Below, one piece after another: positions 1 to 13,729 of a stretch of 64,000 bases of DNA (its first letter is position 1; every line of letters begins with the position of its first letter). A program made the position numbers and the translations under genes. Under the pieces are notes generated by a model that made no database searches, was not told the origin of the DNA, and saw nothing but the letters and a program-made list of their open reading frames with translations. This stretch comes from Cylicocyclus nassatus (lineage: Eukaryota > Nematoda > Chromadorea > Rhabditida > Strongylidae). The stretch is from assembly GCA_958299035.1 (NCBI GenBank), contig CATQJL010000001.1, positions 30,726,228 through 30,790,227 of the forward strand. The letters run 5' to 3'.

Positions 1-1143
1 TTGCATGGTTAGAGCAACGAAGCGGTGCCAAAGTCCTTTCGAAGCTAACGATCTCGGAAGGGGTCAAAATGATGTTCCAATATTGATCTCTCACGCGTCA
101 GAGTGACCACAACCTGCTTCAATTCGAAAGATCCAAAAAAGTCTGTGCATTTTTTTTTGAAACCAATGTCTTATCTTCCCTAGTACACCAATTTACATCG
201 GGCAAATTCTCCCCCAATATAACCGTTTGATTATTATCTGATGCAAGGTACGACAGTAATAGTATGAGCTCATCATCGTTTGTGGTAGACATGCTAGGAG
301 GGCGGTATATCAAAATGAATCGATATTTGTTCATATGTTCGAAATAGGCGTTAAATGCTATGACATCAGCAGAAGACTGAGAATCAAAAGGAATCTTCTC
401 ATATAGTTATATCATCATGCACCAAAACGCATGACACCTTCTTTTTCCCTGATACGATCTCTTTTAATAATAGAGTATGGTAAATTATAAACAATCTCAC
501 TATTCAAAATTTTTGATGATAGCCGTGTTTCAGTAACGAATATTAAAGGAGGCTTTTTCACAGAAATTAGGTAATGAAATTCCATCAACTTATTTGGAAG
601 ACTCCTGGCGCTCAAAAGCAAACGGAGTACTCGTAAAACCTAGCGGGTTAATTAGTTTTTTGCAAAGGACGCCTTGATTTTAAAAATGTCGGAGGCTTTC
701 ACCACCTCATTCCTGTAGACAACATAAACTGTTTCGCCGTTATGCTGCTTCAAAATGATCTCGTGCGCCTGCTCTGTGCTCTTGATCTTTCAATCGGTCT
801 TCACGGGTCATTGATTTTCTCACAAAGATCCGATCAAAACCCTCAAGCGAGCGGAGCCTTGGGGCTTGTCGCAAGGCCTAAAAGAGGAATCGCTCAGAAG
901 GCAGGACACATTTTATCAGTCTTGACCTTCCTTCAGAAAACACCCATTCTGTAGACTTCTACCGGACGCGCTTCGACCTGAAGAGTCATCAAAAACTTTT
1001 GTAGCAGCACACTTGGTAAGCTTTGATTTCTCCGAAGGCTTCAATTTGTGGTCAGCTTCCTCAACCCAATAGATGACGAGGGACCTCGCCCGATTCTCTG
1101 TTTCCACGACCGCGCGTGGATCAGGGGTTAAAAGTTGAATCAT
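1..1143 (-). mobile_element. Degenerate non-LTR retrotransposon (CR1-like LINE), 5' half, truncated by window start
   Basis: Read on the minus strand, broken frames line up in the order of a CR1-type LINE. An ORF1-like stretch lies at 916-1143 (contains RARSLVIYWVEEADHK) and runs on near 740-900 (RIFVRKSMTREDRLKDQE). At 640-720 comes YVVYRNEVVKASDI. An endonuclease domain follows: 415-621 has LSARSLPNKLMEFHYL then FVTETRLSS, and 119-334 has YRPPS and GENLPDVNW, a damaged form of the GDFNLP motif. Beyond 119 the frame still shows the distal endonuclease pattern (LKQVV..LTR..ILEHHF). Stops and frameshifts interrupt every block, so it cannot be active. The reverse transcriptase would lie left of the window. 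The family name is inferred from domain order; the match to endonuclease motifs is direct. Confidence 0.75.
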
Positions 1144-2467
1144 TTGATTCGATAGCGGGACGGCTTCCGGCGCCTCGTCGCTGAGGATTCAGTGAAGCAG
1201 ACCGATTACTCCTCTTTGGTGGAGACCGCGCCGAACGAATTGGATTGAGAATAAGAATAATCAGCAGTTGGAGTCGGCTGCGACTGAGAAATCAGGTTAG
1301 AATTCCTAGACGACGAGTGGCGGGCATGGCAGAGAGAATGTAGAGACGACCGCTCACTGTTTAGTGGTACAATGAACACGGGTGTAAAGGAAAAAAATTA
1401 TTTCCAAGATTTCATTAACAAAAAAGTTTTAACTGAATGGATTCGAATAACAGGTCTGCGGAATCAAACGAAAAACATTCGATAAACTTTCGCAGGAATT
1501 GGCCAGAGATATTTCAAAGTATGTTTATAATTTTTATGATACCAAAAGCCCTAGCCAGAACTCATTTTAAGATATCCCTCGGATAGATCTAACTCGTTCA
1601 GTTGGCTTGCAAAAGCAGGAATTCCAAAGGGCATACCTGCGATCCGAGTGATACTTATTTTTTTACAATAAACAAACTGTGAATAATTTTTATTGTAGGA
1701 AATCAACTAGGAATTTTGGAAACATTTACTGTCTGAGGGCAGAACTAGTCTACTAGAATACAATAAAAATAAGAATACGGACACAAAATTGAATCGCAAA
1801 CAGATTCTTCAAGGCTCTGACATGGAAAATTGGGGTGGGTTAATATTAAGAATTGTATTGAAAGATAGATTAGGAAATCTTTTACTTTCCAGACTATACA
1901 TTAGAAAATTCATACTGGAAGCTAATAATGAATGTAAGCGCCGCTACTCAGATATCGTGTTCAAAAAAGGAGTGCCAGACATAGGCAGGGGATATGTAAG
2001 TGTAGCAGGATTTATAGTCATAAAAAGTCAATTTTCAGTATTAATCGCGATCTTCTTGTCCATATAAACTTATTTAGACACTAACACTCACAATGGCAGC
2101 CTATCAATTCAATATTAATATGGATACTTGGAGATGGTTACCTCTGGAAGAGATGATGACTACTGTTGAGAAGACAAGAGTTCAGGTAATTGCTTATTGG
2201 GCAGTTAAAGCTATTAACTTCTGTATTCTGATTTACAATGGCGAGGTTACCTGTGGATCCCTACGTCTAACAGGAATCAACTCAAGCAAACCACTGAGAA
2301 GCAGTCAATCACTACCCGAGACTAGCAGTAGCAGTACTTCAGTTAGAAGAAAACGAAGAGAACTCAACTAAAATTGTGAAAAAATGACAACACTTTTATC
2401 GTTTTATCTGAATAGAAATGAATACAATTGTGCTTTGAATTGTGTCTTTCTACGGTTTCAACTAATA
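1144..2467. other. Unassigned stretch with two adjacent unrecognised plus-strand ORFs (1789-2067 and 2093-2371)
   Basis: Most of this stretch shows nothing recognisable. At 1789-2067 and 2093-2371 there are two back-to-back plus-strand ORFs of 92 residues each, in different frames and 25 bases apart. The second ends with a serine-rich tail and a basic VRRKRREL terminus and has coding-like composition; the first is rich in Ile, Leu and Arg. They may be remnants of one frameshifted gene or of a transposon. No family motif is visible, so no function is given. Confidence 0.25.
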
Positions 2468-3279
2468 TTAGGTTGAACACTAAGTTTTGCAACTTTTCTC
2501 ATAACTTCCCTCTCACTCAACATGGTGCACTCAAATTTTGCCACTGTGTTGGTTATTATGTATACTACAAGCGCAGCTGCTGTCCTACCAAATTCTGACG
2601 TCGCAGTGAGGGTTACGGTAGGTGTATGGTATGAAGGGGAAAAATTCAAAGTTTGACGGATTTGGCTGAAACTTGGCATAGGGATGTTATCCGACATGCT
2701 GATCACGAAAGCGATAGTGAAATTGCGTGATAAGGGTTTTCTTGTAGGATTACTGTAGGTGTAGTTATGGGGTCTCACCCTAAACAAGGAAAAAGGCGTT
2801 GATTCAACAAATGAATATGATATTCGCATTCGGCAGGTCAAATAACCTTACTATGTGAAGTCTCGGCGGAATTTGAGCTTCGGACTCTTTAGTCATTGAC
2901 GGTCGTCCCCAGCAGCTCTTGCGTACATCGACTCGTTCGACTTTATGAGGACGCCAAATCTCGACATGCCCATAAATTTTGTTTCTTTCTTGCTAGGCCA
3001 AAGGAGTCAGCCTCTTGCAATAACTTGTAGACGAATCCGGATTACTGCGCATGGTCTAGGCTGCCAAAGGCTTCATTTTAGCTTGAAACCTCAAAAATTC
3101 TTAAATTTTACTAGTTTTCGAAAAATGCCTGAAACTTTTCTAGTTCGTGTTGAAAATTCAGACAATTTGTGCTCACTTGTAGCTCACATTGCAATCTACA
3201 TGATGCCAAAGTTTGAGTGCGTCATGTTGAATGAGAGTGAAGTTATGAAACAAGCTGCAAAACTTAGTGTTCAACCCAA
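2468..3279. mobile_element. Mariner-type MITE with long terminal inverted repeats
   Basis: The left end begins TTAGGTTGAACACTAAG and the right end is its inverse, ending in CTTAGTGTTCAACCCAA. Both are flanked by TA (2466-2467 and 3280-3281), the target duplication of Tc1/mariner elements. The inverted arms are about 80 bases with scattered mismatches. They generate look-alike peptides on opposite strands (KFECTMLSEREVM and KFECVMLNESEVM), which are not evidence of genes. No transposase motif is visible in the roughly 810-base element, so it appears non-autonomous. Confidence 0.8.
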
Positions 3280-6200
3280 TAAAAGTAAGAATTAGAATTC
3301 AGTTGTGGGTATATTAAAAATAGATGTCTCATATTGGCACAAACAAGAACAATAATAATAATAATAACGTAAAGAAGATAAATAAATAAATTAGGCTAGT
3401 TTACTCCATATGAATGTGGAAAAAAACTACTTCGACAGGACGACCAATCGGTCAAAAAAGAAGCTGGCTATGAGGCAAATTGGCTCTGAAAAAATAAACA
3501 AGTGAGACTACTGGTGAAAAGTTAAACCCTAGAAAAGTACTAGTTATTGAATGGTCTTGGGTTTTCCTCAAGTTACCATTCAACACTAGCATAACAAACA
3601 AAAGAAAAAAAACAAAAATTACCTAATTTCCGTTTCGTTCCTATCACATACGGAAAATTAGGTAGGAATACGATCTTCCCGGAACTCATCAGTAGTGAAG
3701 GAAGATTGTAAGCGTGAGAGAAGAAAAGAAAAGATAAACAAAAACAAAAACAAAAATAAACTAACCTGAAATAGCGTGTAATTTGAGTACCTTCGTAGTA
3801 GCTTGATTTAGTAGCCTGTACTGGACGAGGATGAATTGAGTTTGGAAAAGGAATAAAGAGATTGTTAAGGTAAATAGAAAGAAGAAAGTAGAGCGACAAA
3901 TGATTATGATTACAGTCAAACAACAGTTTCAAAAGGATAAATTGGTGCTCAATGGCAATAGAGCTAATGTACAATGGAGCGTATAATCGTATAGGTGTGT
4001 AGACTGGAGCGTAATATGGTGAAGGAAAGACAAATGAGGATTATGCAAGAGTCAAAGAGTTTTATAAGCGCTAAAAAATACATTTTCCCGTGTTCAATAT
4101 TTCACTGTCTTCATTAGAACATATTTTTATGCAAGCATTCGAATATGGAACTCAAGTTCAAAGGTTCATCACAGAATAATAAAACAAGTTCAAAAACCAT
4201 GCTTGCACTTGTTATTAGTCACCTTATCTGCATTTGCATAGCTACTGTTTTGACACACAGAGGGCAATAGATGTATGTTGCTAAAAACGAGTAAGTCATC
4301 AACTTTACATCAACTTCATCATAATGAAATGGGGAATGCTCAGTAAACAGTTAATCAAAACAAGTGAGAATCCCTATCAAACCCGTAATAGCATTGAATT
4401 CTAATTTGACAGATACCGAAACAAATCAAACGAATACAATACACTTACACAATTAGAAAACTGGCTACATTGTTTGCAGGAGGTTCAAAGTCAAATCATG
4501 TCGCTGCTAGAATGTTTTAGAATGAGCTAGAAGCAAAGCGTTTTCTGATTTTGCTTTCTCTCCTTCAGTCTCCATCTTTCATATCGATAGCTGAAAATTG
4601 TTCACTTCCACCTCTTCATAAAGGTGTGCTGTTTATCTCTTGCAGGAGACTCCTCCTTCATCGTGCAAGATATGCAGCTGGCGCAAAACTCTAACAGCAC
4701 ACCAGCCACTCAAACCCAGTTTCCGTGTTCTCTGTAAGTCGATTTTTTGAACTGTGTTTAAGCAGCGTTTCGAAAGTGTCGCTGGGTTTTCAAAGCTTAT
4801 TCAGTGTACCTTTAGCTGCCTCCAACACAACTTTATAGGGTCGAAGAAAGGGTGATAACGCGGTGACCTTATCGCTGGAATTCTATGTTATATGCAAGTC
4901 CTTTCTTCGCAAATGCAAGGCAGACATCCAACCTTTGCTCATAATAAGGTCATCGGGCTGTAGCTTGATTCTATGAAGACAGTAGACCCACACATTTATG
5001 GAAATATCTCTTTCAGCAGATCTTTCTTGAGGTAGTGGGCCTCCTGTTCTTCAAAAAGATAGTCTTCGATTATGGGCTTTTGACAAAGATTTAGTAGAAC
5101 TAAAAACAGGTAGAAGCTCAACTTCAGTTTTAATTTCCAGGAGTTGGCAACTGTGCAATAACTCTTTGCTATTCCCACTTAGTTTGAATGCAGGTTCCAA
5201 TATCAACGCAGCTACAACGTGTCCAGCTTTCCGTTTTTTGGATGCCGGTACACTGAGAACCGATAACGGCACGCCCGAATGAATCCAAGCGGAGCCCGCA
5301 TCCCAGTTTGTACCAAGACGACCACGCGTACGGTAGGTTTCGTTGTGAGTAGTATGCAAACGCTATTTTATCGCTAGAATCTTTACAATGGCTTTTCCAC
5401 TCCTCATTTATCGGTTCAACGGGCACTATTCTAAAAAATTTGAACTGACCAAATGCAGCCTTCGTAAGCCCAGATATTCAAATGAGTATATAGGTTCTGG
5501 ATTTTTAAGAAGTGGAAAGATACTAAAGGTATGAATGTTTAGAAAGTCAAAGCTTGGCCCTGTCTTCAAAAAAGAAATTGCTTGTGTAGTTGACAGAACT
5601 AAACAATGATTAAGAAAAAAGTTGGAGCATGAAAATTCACGAGGACGACCCCACGAATTGAAAAAAAAAGAATGTATGCTTTCCGAATCTGCATTTGCCA
5701 AAGCAATCTTGGATGAGACACAATTCCACAAGACGAATGTAAGAATGAGGTATACTATACTTTCTATTCATCAATCTTTTAGACGTGCCAGCTCCGCCGC
5801 GTGGACGCACTTGTATTAATCTATTGACGGCGCTGACACGGCTAGCTCGGCGCTGGCAGGGCAACTATGAACTTAGACTTCGATGGAGTGATGAGCAGAA
5901 CCCCGCTCATTGTAAGAAGATACCCTTCTTTCGATTAGATTTCAGCTCTTCAGAATCAGTCATTTGCTGAGTTAGGAATCACATCCCACACCTGGGAGGG
6001 AGCTGGTGGGGAAATCGATAGATCGAGAACTGCAAAACAACTCACTCATGAAAGTAAACCAGATTTCTGCAGAACTTTGTGTAACTTTTACTTTCTGTAG
6101 TAGAACAAGCTGGCAATTTAAAATCACAATCATAATTGAAAAGAACAGAATAAAGTTAGAAAAAAGGCATGAAGTTGATCACAAGTTGTGACGATCGATT

Positions 6201-8267
6201 GTTGGAATTGCGCATGAAAGGAAGTCTAAGAATCACGAGCTGAGGTCAGAAAATTTACATATACAGTCCTCTGCTGATTGAGTGAACAATGAATAGTCAT
6301 TATCTCAATACATAACTCCCACACTAGGCGTTGTTTTGGAATACTACTCGAAAAAACTCATTTTGAACAAATGGAATAAAGAACACCTTCGGTTCAGTCA
6401 TAATTAAGATATTCAAATTGATGAGCTATTAAATAAGAGTTGTTCGCATATCAGAAAAGCCAACTTTAATGGGGACTGCCACGCGAAATACGGTCATCAA
6501 ATAGAACAACCCTCAAATAATTTCGCCAGGCAGTGCTCTCAGAACAACAGCTGTATTAGTGGTGTCTAAAATCATCTAAATTGCATTGTTGTTATGAAGC
6601 CATAGCATTTCATATACTTGAAAGTGACGTCGTCAGTGGCTGTGGTTCATAACAAAAAATAACGTAAACCTTATAGCTAACACAGCTAACTCGCCTAAGG
6701 TATATTAACTGAGGGAAAGCTGAAAAGAATCTTGCTGAAAAGTCTGCTTGTGATGAAGAATATATGAAAAAGAACACATGAAAAATTAGTCTTAACACGT
6801 TTTTTTCTTACACAGAAAAATACCAAGATTCTCAAGTACATTTTCACAACTCAGGACCAAATGTGGTCTCTTTATGTAGAAAGCCACATTCAACCGAAAT
6901 TAGATTATTGCACAAAATATTGTACTACATAGTGGTCAAACAGTATTTAGGTATGCGATTCAGTGAATAATGTGAAAAGAGTGGTTTTCGTGCTTGCATA
7001 TGGAAAATTTTAGCATAGCTACAGAGCGCAATTTTCAAAGATTTCAGATATGTTTGATAGAATTCACAACTGACTTACGACGTCATAAAAGACTTCGCAG
7101 TCAATACAAATGAATATAGAAGAATACACAGCAGAGAATCAATCCTGATACATATCCGCGTAGCAATCAATAAAGACGAGACTCTGAGGCAGGGCTCAGC
7201 ATGAGGTGGCCTTTTCAATTTTTCAAAATCGAAGTCCCTGTAGACTTCGGCAGAAAAATAAGACATCACTATGACGCGATAAAGGATCAAAACGAATAAC
7301 GAAAAGTAATGAACAAAACATAAAAACAACTTCGAACAGACGAAAAAAACCAAAGATGTTCGTTTTCTCCGAATTGGCGGCACGCTGTGTCCGGCGAGCA
7401 CACTTGTGCGCTTGGAGCGGGCTTGCCGCGCCATACAAAATATCTGAAGGGCTGTAATAGGCGAGGAAGAGGGGGTTTGGGGGATTCAAAAGCTCAGTTG
7501 TTGGGATTTTGATGTAGAACAAGGATATGTTAAACATATGAGAAAAATATGTGAAGGAAGGAAAATATATGACTTTTTTACATCCACTTCAAGTGGCTGT
7601 CCAGGTAGCTGGAAATCCACCTAACTACGAAAAAAGCTTGCCACGCCCTCAGTTCACAAAATTTCTTCATAATTTTCGCACATAGTCCTAACCCCTATTA
7701 CCCATCTACACACCAATTTTGGTGTCATTTCATTTTCTCTGCGCTGTCATGCCTTTTGTTTATTTCGGGGCATGTCTGAATTCGCGCGTTAAACCGGAGA
7801 ACATGTTGAAAAGAAAATTTTTGGTTATTGCACATCGATAAGGCAGAAATGACAACATGGTCTTTTTGAAAATAGGTGACATAAAGGCAGAAGGCAACTG
7901 TATGTGTGGGGGGGGGGGGGGGGCTCCTCCCTAAAAGATATCCCCTTGCTTTTTTACTCCAAAACGATATCCTGCTTGCCTCGTAAGCCACCTATGCCGA
8001 GCCCTGCTCTGAAGGCACGGTCCGGCTTCGTCAAAGACTTACAGTAGAGGAAAATTTCTTGCTCTACCGCATACGCATTTTCATTTTCTGTTATAAACTT
8101 TATCAAGGTTTGATTGGGTAGAACACTCTGAGCTTCATCTCGTTAAAAGCACTCCTGCAAGTATAAAGCTGCTAAAGTTTGTTATTTCACAATTTCCAAA
8201 AATATGCGTGAAAAGGAGAAGCAGCTGGTCACGACAATATTGCTTATAAATTCGAAGCAGGGAAATA
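3280..8267. other. Gene-poor stretch with isolated exon-like islands
   Basis: No complete gene was found. Exon-like islands were noticed. 4646-4733 (plus) has a good acceptor and a GTAAGT donor and encodes DSSFIVQDMQLAQNSNS and onward. 5622-5738 joins 5783-5827 across a 44-base GTAAG...TTTTAG intron, giving a basic peptide containing GRPHELKKKECM that stops soon after. The minus-strand frame at 5169-5426 contains YAWSSWYKLGCGL, faintly like the C-terminal part of SCP/CAP secreted proteins. 3573-3974 (minus) has an open frame with splice-like signals. None is strong enough to call. A 14-base G run lies near 7909. Confidence 0.3.
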
Positions 8268-9299
8268 TTAGGTCGGTGCAAAAGTTCTGTCAGTTTCTTC
8301 AAACCATCGGCAAACACGCTAAAATGAAGGTAAACTAACTCTTTAAAATGTACCCGACGCAGAATTTCTTCCTCTTTCCAGCTGCTGCTCCCATGGTGTT
8401 TAGTTGCGAGAGTGACGAGATATTCACTGGAAATTGCAACCATTCGTTTTTACCATGTCCAACTTTCACTAATTTTCAAAATTTTTGTATGAGACTTTTA
8501 GGAGAGTTCTAATAACCAGCAGATAGGGCAAACCTTTTGCCAACTTATGCAATTTTTTTCTTTTTTTTTCAGTTGTTTTTTCAGATTTTTGCTGAATAAT
8601 TTTTGAAAGTCTTGTGTTTTGGAAAAATCGCATAACCTGTTATTGCACCAAACACTGCAGAACCTAATACCTGCAGAACAAAATACTGAGGTTTCAATAT
8701 TCGTTCATTACTACAGCTACCATTACAAAGTAAATGAGCGATTTTCGCTTCAAATTATGAAGATTTTGGAACATAAGTTACGTCAGTGCGCACTCCTGAA
8801 ATTGAGAAATACTGCGACTTTTCCCACAAATTTCGCCCACGTCGGCAAAAAATGACAAGTGTTGAAAAGAGGAGAAAAAATTGCATCGAATGGTGACTGA
8901 AGTGTTCATCATTTTGTGCTCTACGAGGTTAAAATAGGCTGGATATAAAATTTGGTCACTTCAAAAATAAATCGTAGAAATTCTGAAAGACAAGTCATAG
9001 GGCTACAAAAACTTGCATCTGTTGGCAAGAGGTTTGTCCTAACCGCCGGTCGTTAGGGCTCCTTCGAAAGCTCCATACAAAATTTTCAAAAATTAGTGAA
9101 ACCTGGACATGGTAAAAACGAATGGTTGCAATTTCCAGCGAATATCTCATCACTCTCTCAACGAAACACAGTGAGAGTTTGGCAGCTGGAAAAAAGAAGA
9201 AATTCTGCATTGGATACATTTTGAAGCGTTCTTTCCTCTTCATTCTAGCGTGTTTGCACATGGTTTCAAAAAACTGACAAAACTTTTGCACCAACCTAA
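8268..9299. mobile_element. Mariner-type foldback MITE with arms of about 250 bases
   Basis: The left end TTAGGTCGGTGCAAAAGTTC and the right end (inverse of TTAGGTTGGTGCAAAAGTTT) match the classic mariner terminal repeat. TA flanks both ends (8266-8267 and 9300-9301). The arms stay similar for about 250 bases, so the element would fold into a long hairpin. The minus-strand frames at 8135-8443 and 8995-9360 are products of these arms. No transposase was found in the unique centre. Confidence 0.85.
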
Positions 9300-9856
9300 T
9301 ATTTTCCAAGCTGGAATTTTGCAGGCATGAAGAGCAGATTTCATGGGAAGGAAAACACAACGGAAGAATTCTCTATTCAAGCGATGATTTTCAATAGTCT
9401 ATGCTTTATTTAGATTTTTCAGATTTTTCACTTCATCATCCAAACTATATGTACAAAGTTCGCCTGTATCGAGCAGTTTACTTTTCCATTGTACAGACAT
9501 TTTAAAACAAGCAACAGCCACCGGATATTACTGTCACAGCTACAGTTCCTTGCGCTTTGTGTATCCTTTCCATATGTTATGAAGATACGAGACAAGCAGG
9601 TGACCACTGGAAGTAAGATCTACATCATAATTGGACTAATGTGAGGATCGAAAAATCAGACTGACCTGGAGAATGAATGGTTGATAAAATAATTGATCAT
9701 TTGCTGTACTGAATGACTTGATAAAATAGCCCAATTTCAAATTTGAGGAAATCTTCTTTGAAATATACGTGGAAATCGCTATCCAGACGATGATTTTCAC
9801 TTACCCCGCTGCAGCACGTTTTAGAGCCAAAATTATGTGTATGGTTCAAAATTGTA

Positions 9857-10775
9857 TTAGGTTGTCCGGAAATTAATGCAGGTTTTGCATATTCTCACTT
9901 CAAAGCATCATAACTCCTTTGAAATCGTATGTTTTAAAATGAAGTAAAAACTATTGTAATCAGCAAGTCTTTCTCTATTTGTGCCATTTTCTTTTGTAAC
10001 TGTAGCTCCAACAAGCAAATTACTGAAAGCCAGAAAGCAAAAAGAAATTTTTTTTGACAAGGTCATAGTTGGCAAGTTGTAAACTCCTACCGAACATGAG
10101 CGTTCAGCCAGAAACTTCTGTAGCTTATAGCCACAGACCAGTACTACATATGAAGCTATGCAAAAAAATTTCTAGAAATTTTCTGCAAAAGAGAAATTTG
10201 CGGAATCAAAATTTTCCATTTTTTTGATATTTTCTCCACGGCTGCGATCTCCGATAATTTTGATTTTTTTCAATAACTCACCAATAATAAAGCCTGGGAG
10301 GTACCAGTTGAGATGATATCGGAGGCACTGGCCTCACTCTTCAAGCGCGATGAGAGACCTTCATGGTTGGTTTCTTCAGAAAAGTTTTCTACGCCATGGA
10401 GTGGCCGCGACAATTATTCATGTTAAAGCCTCAGTTTCTCTACTCTCACAATCGTTAAAAAGAAGCGCTACCATTTATTTTGTAGATTCACTCAATATCT
10501 TGCTTTAGCTATATTATCATGGAAATATCCCTCTTGCTGAATAAGTTCAAGCCGAAATAGTGCAAAAAGTAAATTCAGTAATTTAAAGCTTCATCTTCGG
10601 ATGGTTGTAGATTTTGAACAAATGAAGTTGGTCGTAGAAGTAGTACATATGAGAGAGAGCATGAAGGGCGGCTTCTTTTAGTATGCGAAATTAGTCGAAA
10701 GATGCACATACACAGAAGAATGATCTTTTTGAAATTGCATTTGCAGAAACCTGCATTAAATTCCGGACAACCTAA
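9857..10775. mobile_element. Mariner-type MITE with short terminal repeats
   Basis: The left end TTAGGTTGTCCGGAAATTAA is the inverse of the right end (...TTAAATTCCGGACAACCTAA). TA target duplications lie at 9855-9856 and 10776-10777. The inverted repeat runs about 30 bases with a few mismatches. The 919-base body has no readable transposase, so it is a non-autonomous or decayed copy. It differs from the two mariner-type elements upstream, so at least three subfamilies are present. Confidence 0.8.
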
Positions 10776-12989
10776 TAGAAGAACAATTTATTACACTGGA
10801 TAACTTCCAATAAACAAAAAAAGCACCAGCACCTTTTGATATAACGCTTGTAACCATCTTCAGTTGAAAAGCAGTTTTCTCATGTTCTCTACCTCGTTCA
10901 TCCTAAGCACTTACAATTAGCAGAAATCGTATAAAAAAGTTCCAGGTAAGAAATTATATTTACTTTTCGTAACATTTCATCGTATGTTATTGATATCATT
11001 CACTTGCATTACTTGACTCTTTTGCATCTCGACAAATATAAATTCAAACATAAGCCGGAAGTAGGACCTCAAATTGTTCCGCAACTATCCCACAAGTAGT
11101 GAGTGAGTGGTTTAGAGGTAGATTTTCTGACACTTTTTTTCGTAGGTGGAAGCTGTAACCGACTTGGGAAAGAAAAATTAAGAAAGACAATCAATCAAGT
11201 ACACACTTACCTTGGAATCTATAGTTATGATAGTTTTTCACTATAAGAAATTTTTTGAAAGGGAGTAAATTTCAAATAAGGAGGGAAGCTCGAGCTCAGC
11301 AAATCTTCCAGCACATTGCGGTGCAAAAAAGTACTGTAGGTGTACGGTAAAATTGCACAAAACTCTGAATTTGAGCTTTCGATAACCTCAGAGAAATTTT
11401 CGGCAAATACTGCGCGAATTTTTCATCCATAGCACCTACACGATGCACTACTCTGGAGAATGTGCCTGAAGAATGATCATGCGTTGTCCACATCACTAGT
11501 GATACATAACGCCCGACACTCACCTTTTGAAACTTGGTCTCATGGAGCCATTTCTCAGGTGTTTGGCATTCACGTCGTAATGGTCAGTATCAGCTGGCCT
11601 CCGGCCTCTAACAATGAACTTCGTAGAGTCCGGTGAACACGCTTATTGGGAGCGCACCGATCGCGACTGCCCTTCTGTCGTTGCCATCGTTTTTCCTCCG
11701 CATTAAGAATTTGCGTTGTAACGGGAGGGAGAAATCGTGCAATGATGGTGCTGTTCAATTATTTCTTGTTTACAGTCAAAAACGCAAGTCTTGTCCATAA
11801 AGGAGAGATGGCGATTTTTCGACAGACCTCTTTAGATGGATATGGGCCGTCTTCCTCTCAGTTCTGTTGCCACTTGAAAAAAAAGTGTTGCCGGTTATTT
11901 TGCCAATAGCTAAGGTTCGAGCCGTTCAGCATGTAATAAAGGTCTGATCTCAAGTTCCTCATGAATTCTGCCGGGTTTCTTGCATATAGGCTGCTGCATG
12001 ACGAAGGCGCAATATCGTCGGGCGCGAACTGCGGCTTTTTCAGTCGCAGGGCGCATCAGGCGCAGAGTTTACGACGGTGAGGATACGCACGCGTCGCGTT
12101 CGCGCCCGCTCAAATGATAATGCTCCTGCGCCTTCATCATGCAGTAGCCTTTACATCTTATATCGTAAAATTCTCTGCGTGCAGCTTGTCGAGGAGGCAA
12201 TGGCACACCACACCATTAGCCCCCATTTCCTGCAATGTCTCTCCCTTTCGCTTGCGCGGATTTCTGTCCAAATGCTTCGTTGAAGGTATTGAACGGTTCC
12301 AGACCGATCTGGCTTTGGCTCGTAAGCGGTCGACTCAAACATGATGTAGGCTCAGGCGTTAGCTTTGAGGACATGTCAAAGACTGTGTTATGGCATTCCT
12401 TTGCGATCTTGCACTTAGTTCCTGAGAAACAAGCCTTCACCTTTCAAAACTGCTTTATTTGGGGTCCAACGAAGGTAGCCAGAGCCAAATTTCTTAGGCA
12501 TTTGAGGCTAGGCTCTCTCATACGTGCCCATAATGGTAAGCATAACTAGGGAAGTTCGGAAAGAATTCAATCATCAAACTCTTGACGGCTTGTGGTCTCG
12601 CACATCAAGAGCAGCGAAGAAGGATTGAGATTTTCTGCTAAAAGTTTATCGCATTCATAACTTACTGACACTTATGTACTTGCTGGAGGTCCAAAAGCAA
12701 AATCATGTACCTCAACCAGTGCCAAACCATAAGATCTAATGAGAGGCAAAGCGGTTTTAGAAAATACAACAGCCGTGGGTCGCCGATTTTGAGTGACTGC
12801 CACCGCTTCTTATGTGTTTAACAAAGCAGCAAAGATCAACATTACGAACAATTTATGAAGTGTTGAGTGTGTTGAGTTTCCTTGATGGAAATCGATTTAA
12901 AAGTGATTTAAAAAACCGGTGAAGAATCGGCGCATCTACACATCAAATCTCACAGTCCTGCGACATTTTATTCAATACGAGTTCCTTCA
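10776..12989. other. No recognised gene; GC-rich patches near 11.6 and 12.0-12.5 kb
   Basis: Open frames on both strands at 11570-11909 and 12077-12549 coincide with locally higher GC content. None shows a family motif, and the frames on opposite strands overlap each other. They may be old repeat fragments. A TTGTTTAC octamer occurs near 11766. Nothing else is supported here. Confidence 0.3.
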
Positions 12990-13212
12990 TACTACACCGC
13001 AGGACGCAGCGTGCGCGGCGTGCGCCGCAGAAATCGCTCTGAAAATATACGTTCTCTGCAACGCCTTTTCGCTGGTTATGTTTGTATGAAAGTGAGGGTG
13101 CAGGAGATTTAGAGATACATACATAACCAGCGAAAAGGCGTTGCAGTTAACGTATATTTTCAGAACGATTCCCGCGGCGCACGCCGCGCACGCTGCGTCC
13201 TGCGGCGTAATA
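12990..13212. repeat. Short foldback repeat with arms of about 95 bases
   Basis: The left arm (12990-13087) and right arm (13117-13212) are inverse copies. They share CGCAGGACGCAGCGTGCGCG at the outer ends and CGCCTTTTCGCTGGTTATGT at the inner ends, with a roughly 30-base spacer. Composition is GC-rich relative to the neighbourhood. It is most simply a palindromic MITE of unknown superfamily. Confidence 0.75.
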
Positions 13213-13729
13213 TAAAGCAACCCTAGCACAGCGGTTTCAGCGCAAAAACCTGCAATTCTCATGATGGTTTAACGATTCGCATCAGCACATAGCGAAGCTC
13301 AACTTCTATCCACATTCTCAATTCGAATGCATAGAATGCGCGAATAAGATAAAAGGAAGGTTAGACTTACATACAGTGACCGCCAAGAAGTTGCGGACAA
13401 GTAGGTTTCATCCTTTTATCGCTCATTTTCAGATGGTAAACAAAGATGAAAAAATAGTTGAATTGCATAGAGTGATAGAGCTTTTTAAGAGCTCTAACCT
13501 ACATGCTGCGCTTTCTGAAAAACGTGTATCCTAAAAATTGTAAAAATCTATTTCTAAAATATGTCCAAAAATGGACGCGTCACAATGTCGCGGATAATAA
13601 TTCTTTAGGTCTTTTCCTGGAGCAAAAACAGAAGATTTCTAGACAGGTAAATATACTATACTAGCTGGCTTACCCGGCTCCGCCGTATCCGGACCAAACT
13701 TGGCACACATACACTTCGGGCCCCGGCGG

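Noticed and set aside
5169..5426. Possible SCP/CAP (ASP-like) secreted protein on the minus strand
   Set aside because: Only WSSWYKLGCGL resembles the family; the histidine and glutamate signature residues and later cysteine pattern are not visible.
11090..11170. Possible tRNA around GTGAGTGAGTGGTTTAGAGG
   Set aside because: Resembles an A box only; no B box at the right distance and no cloverleaf pairing.
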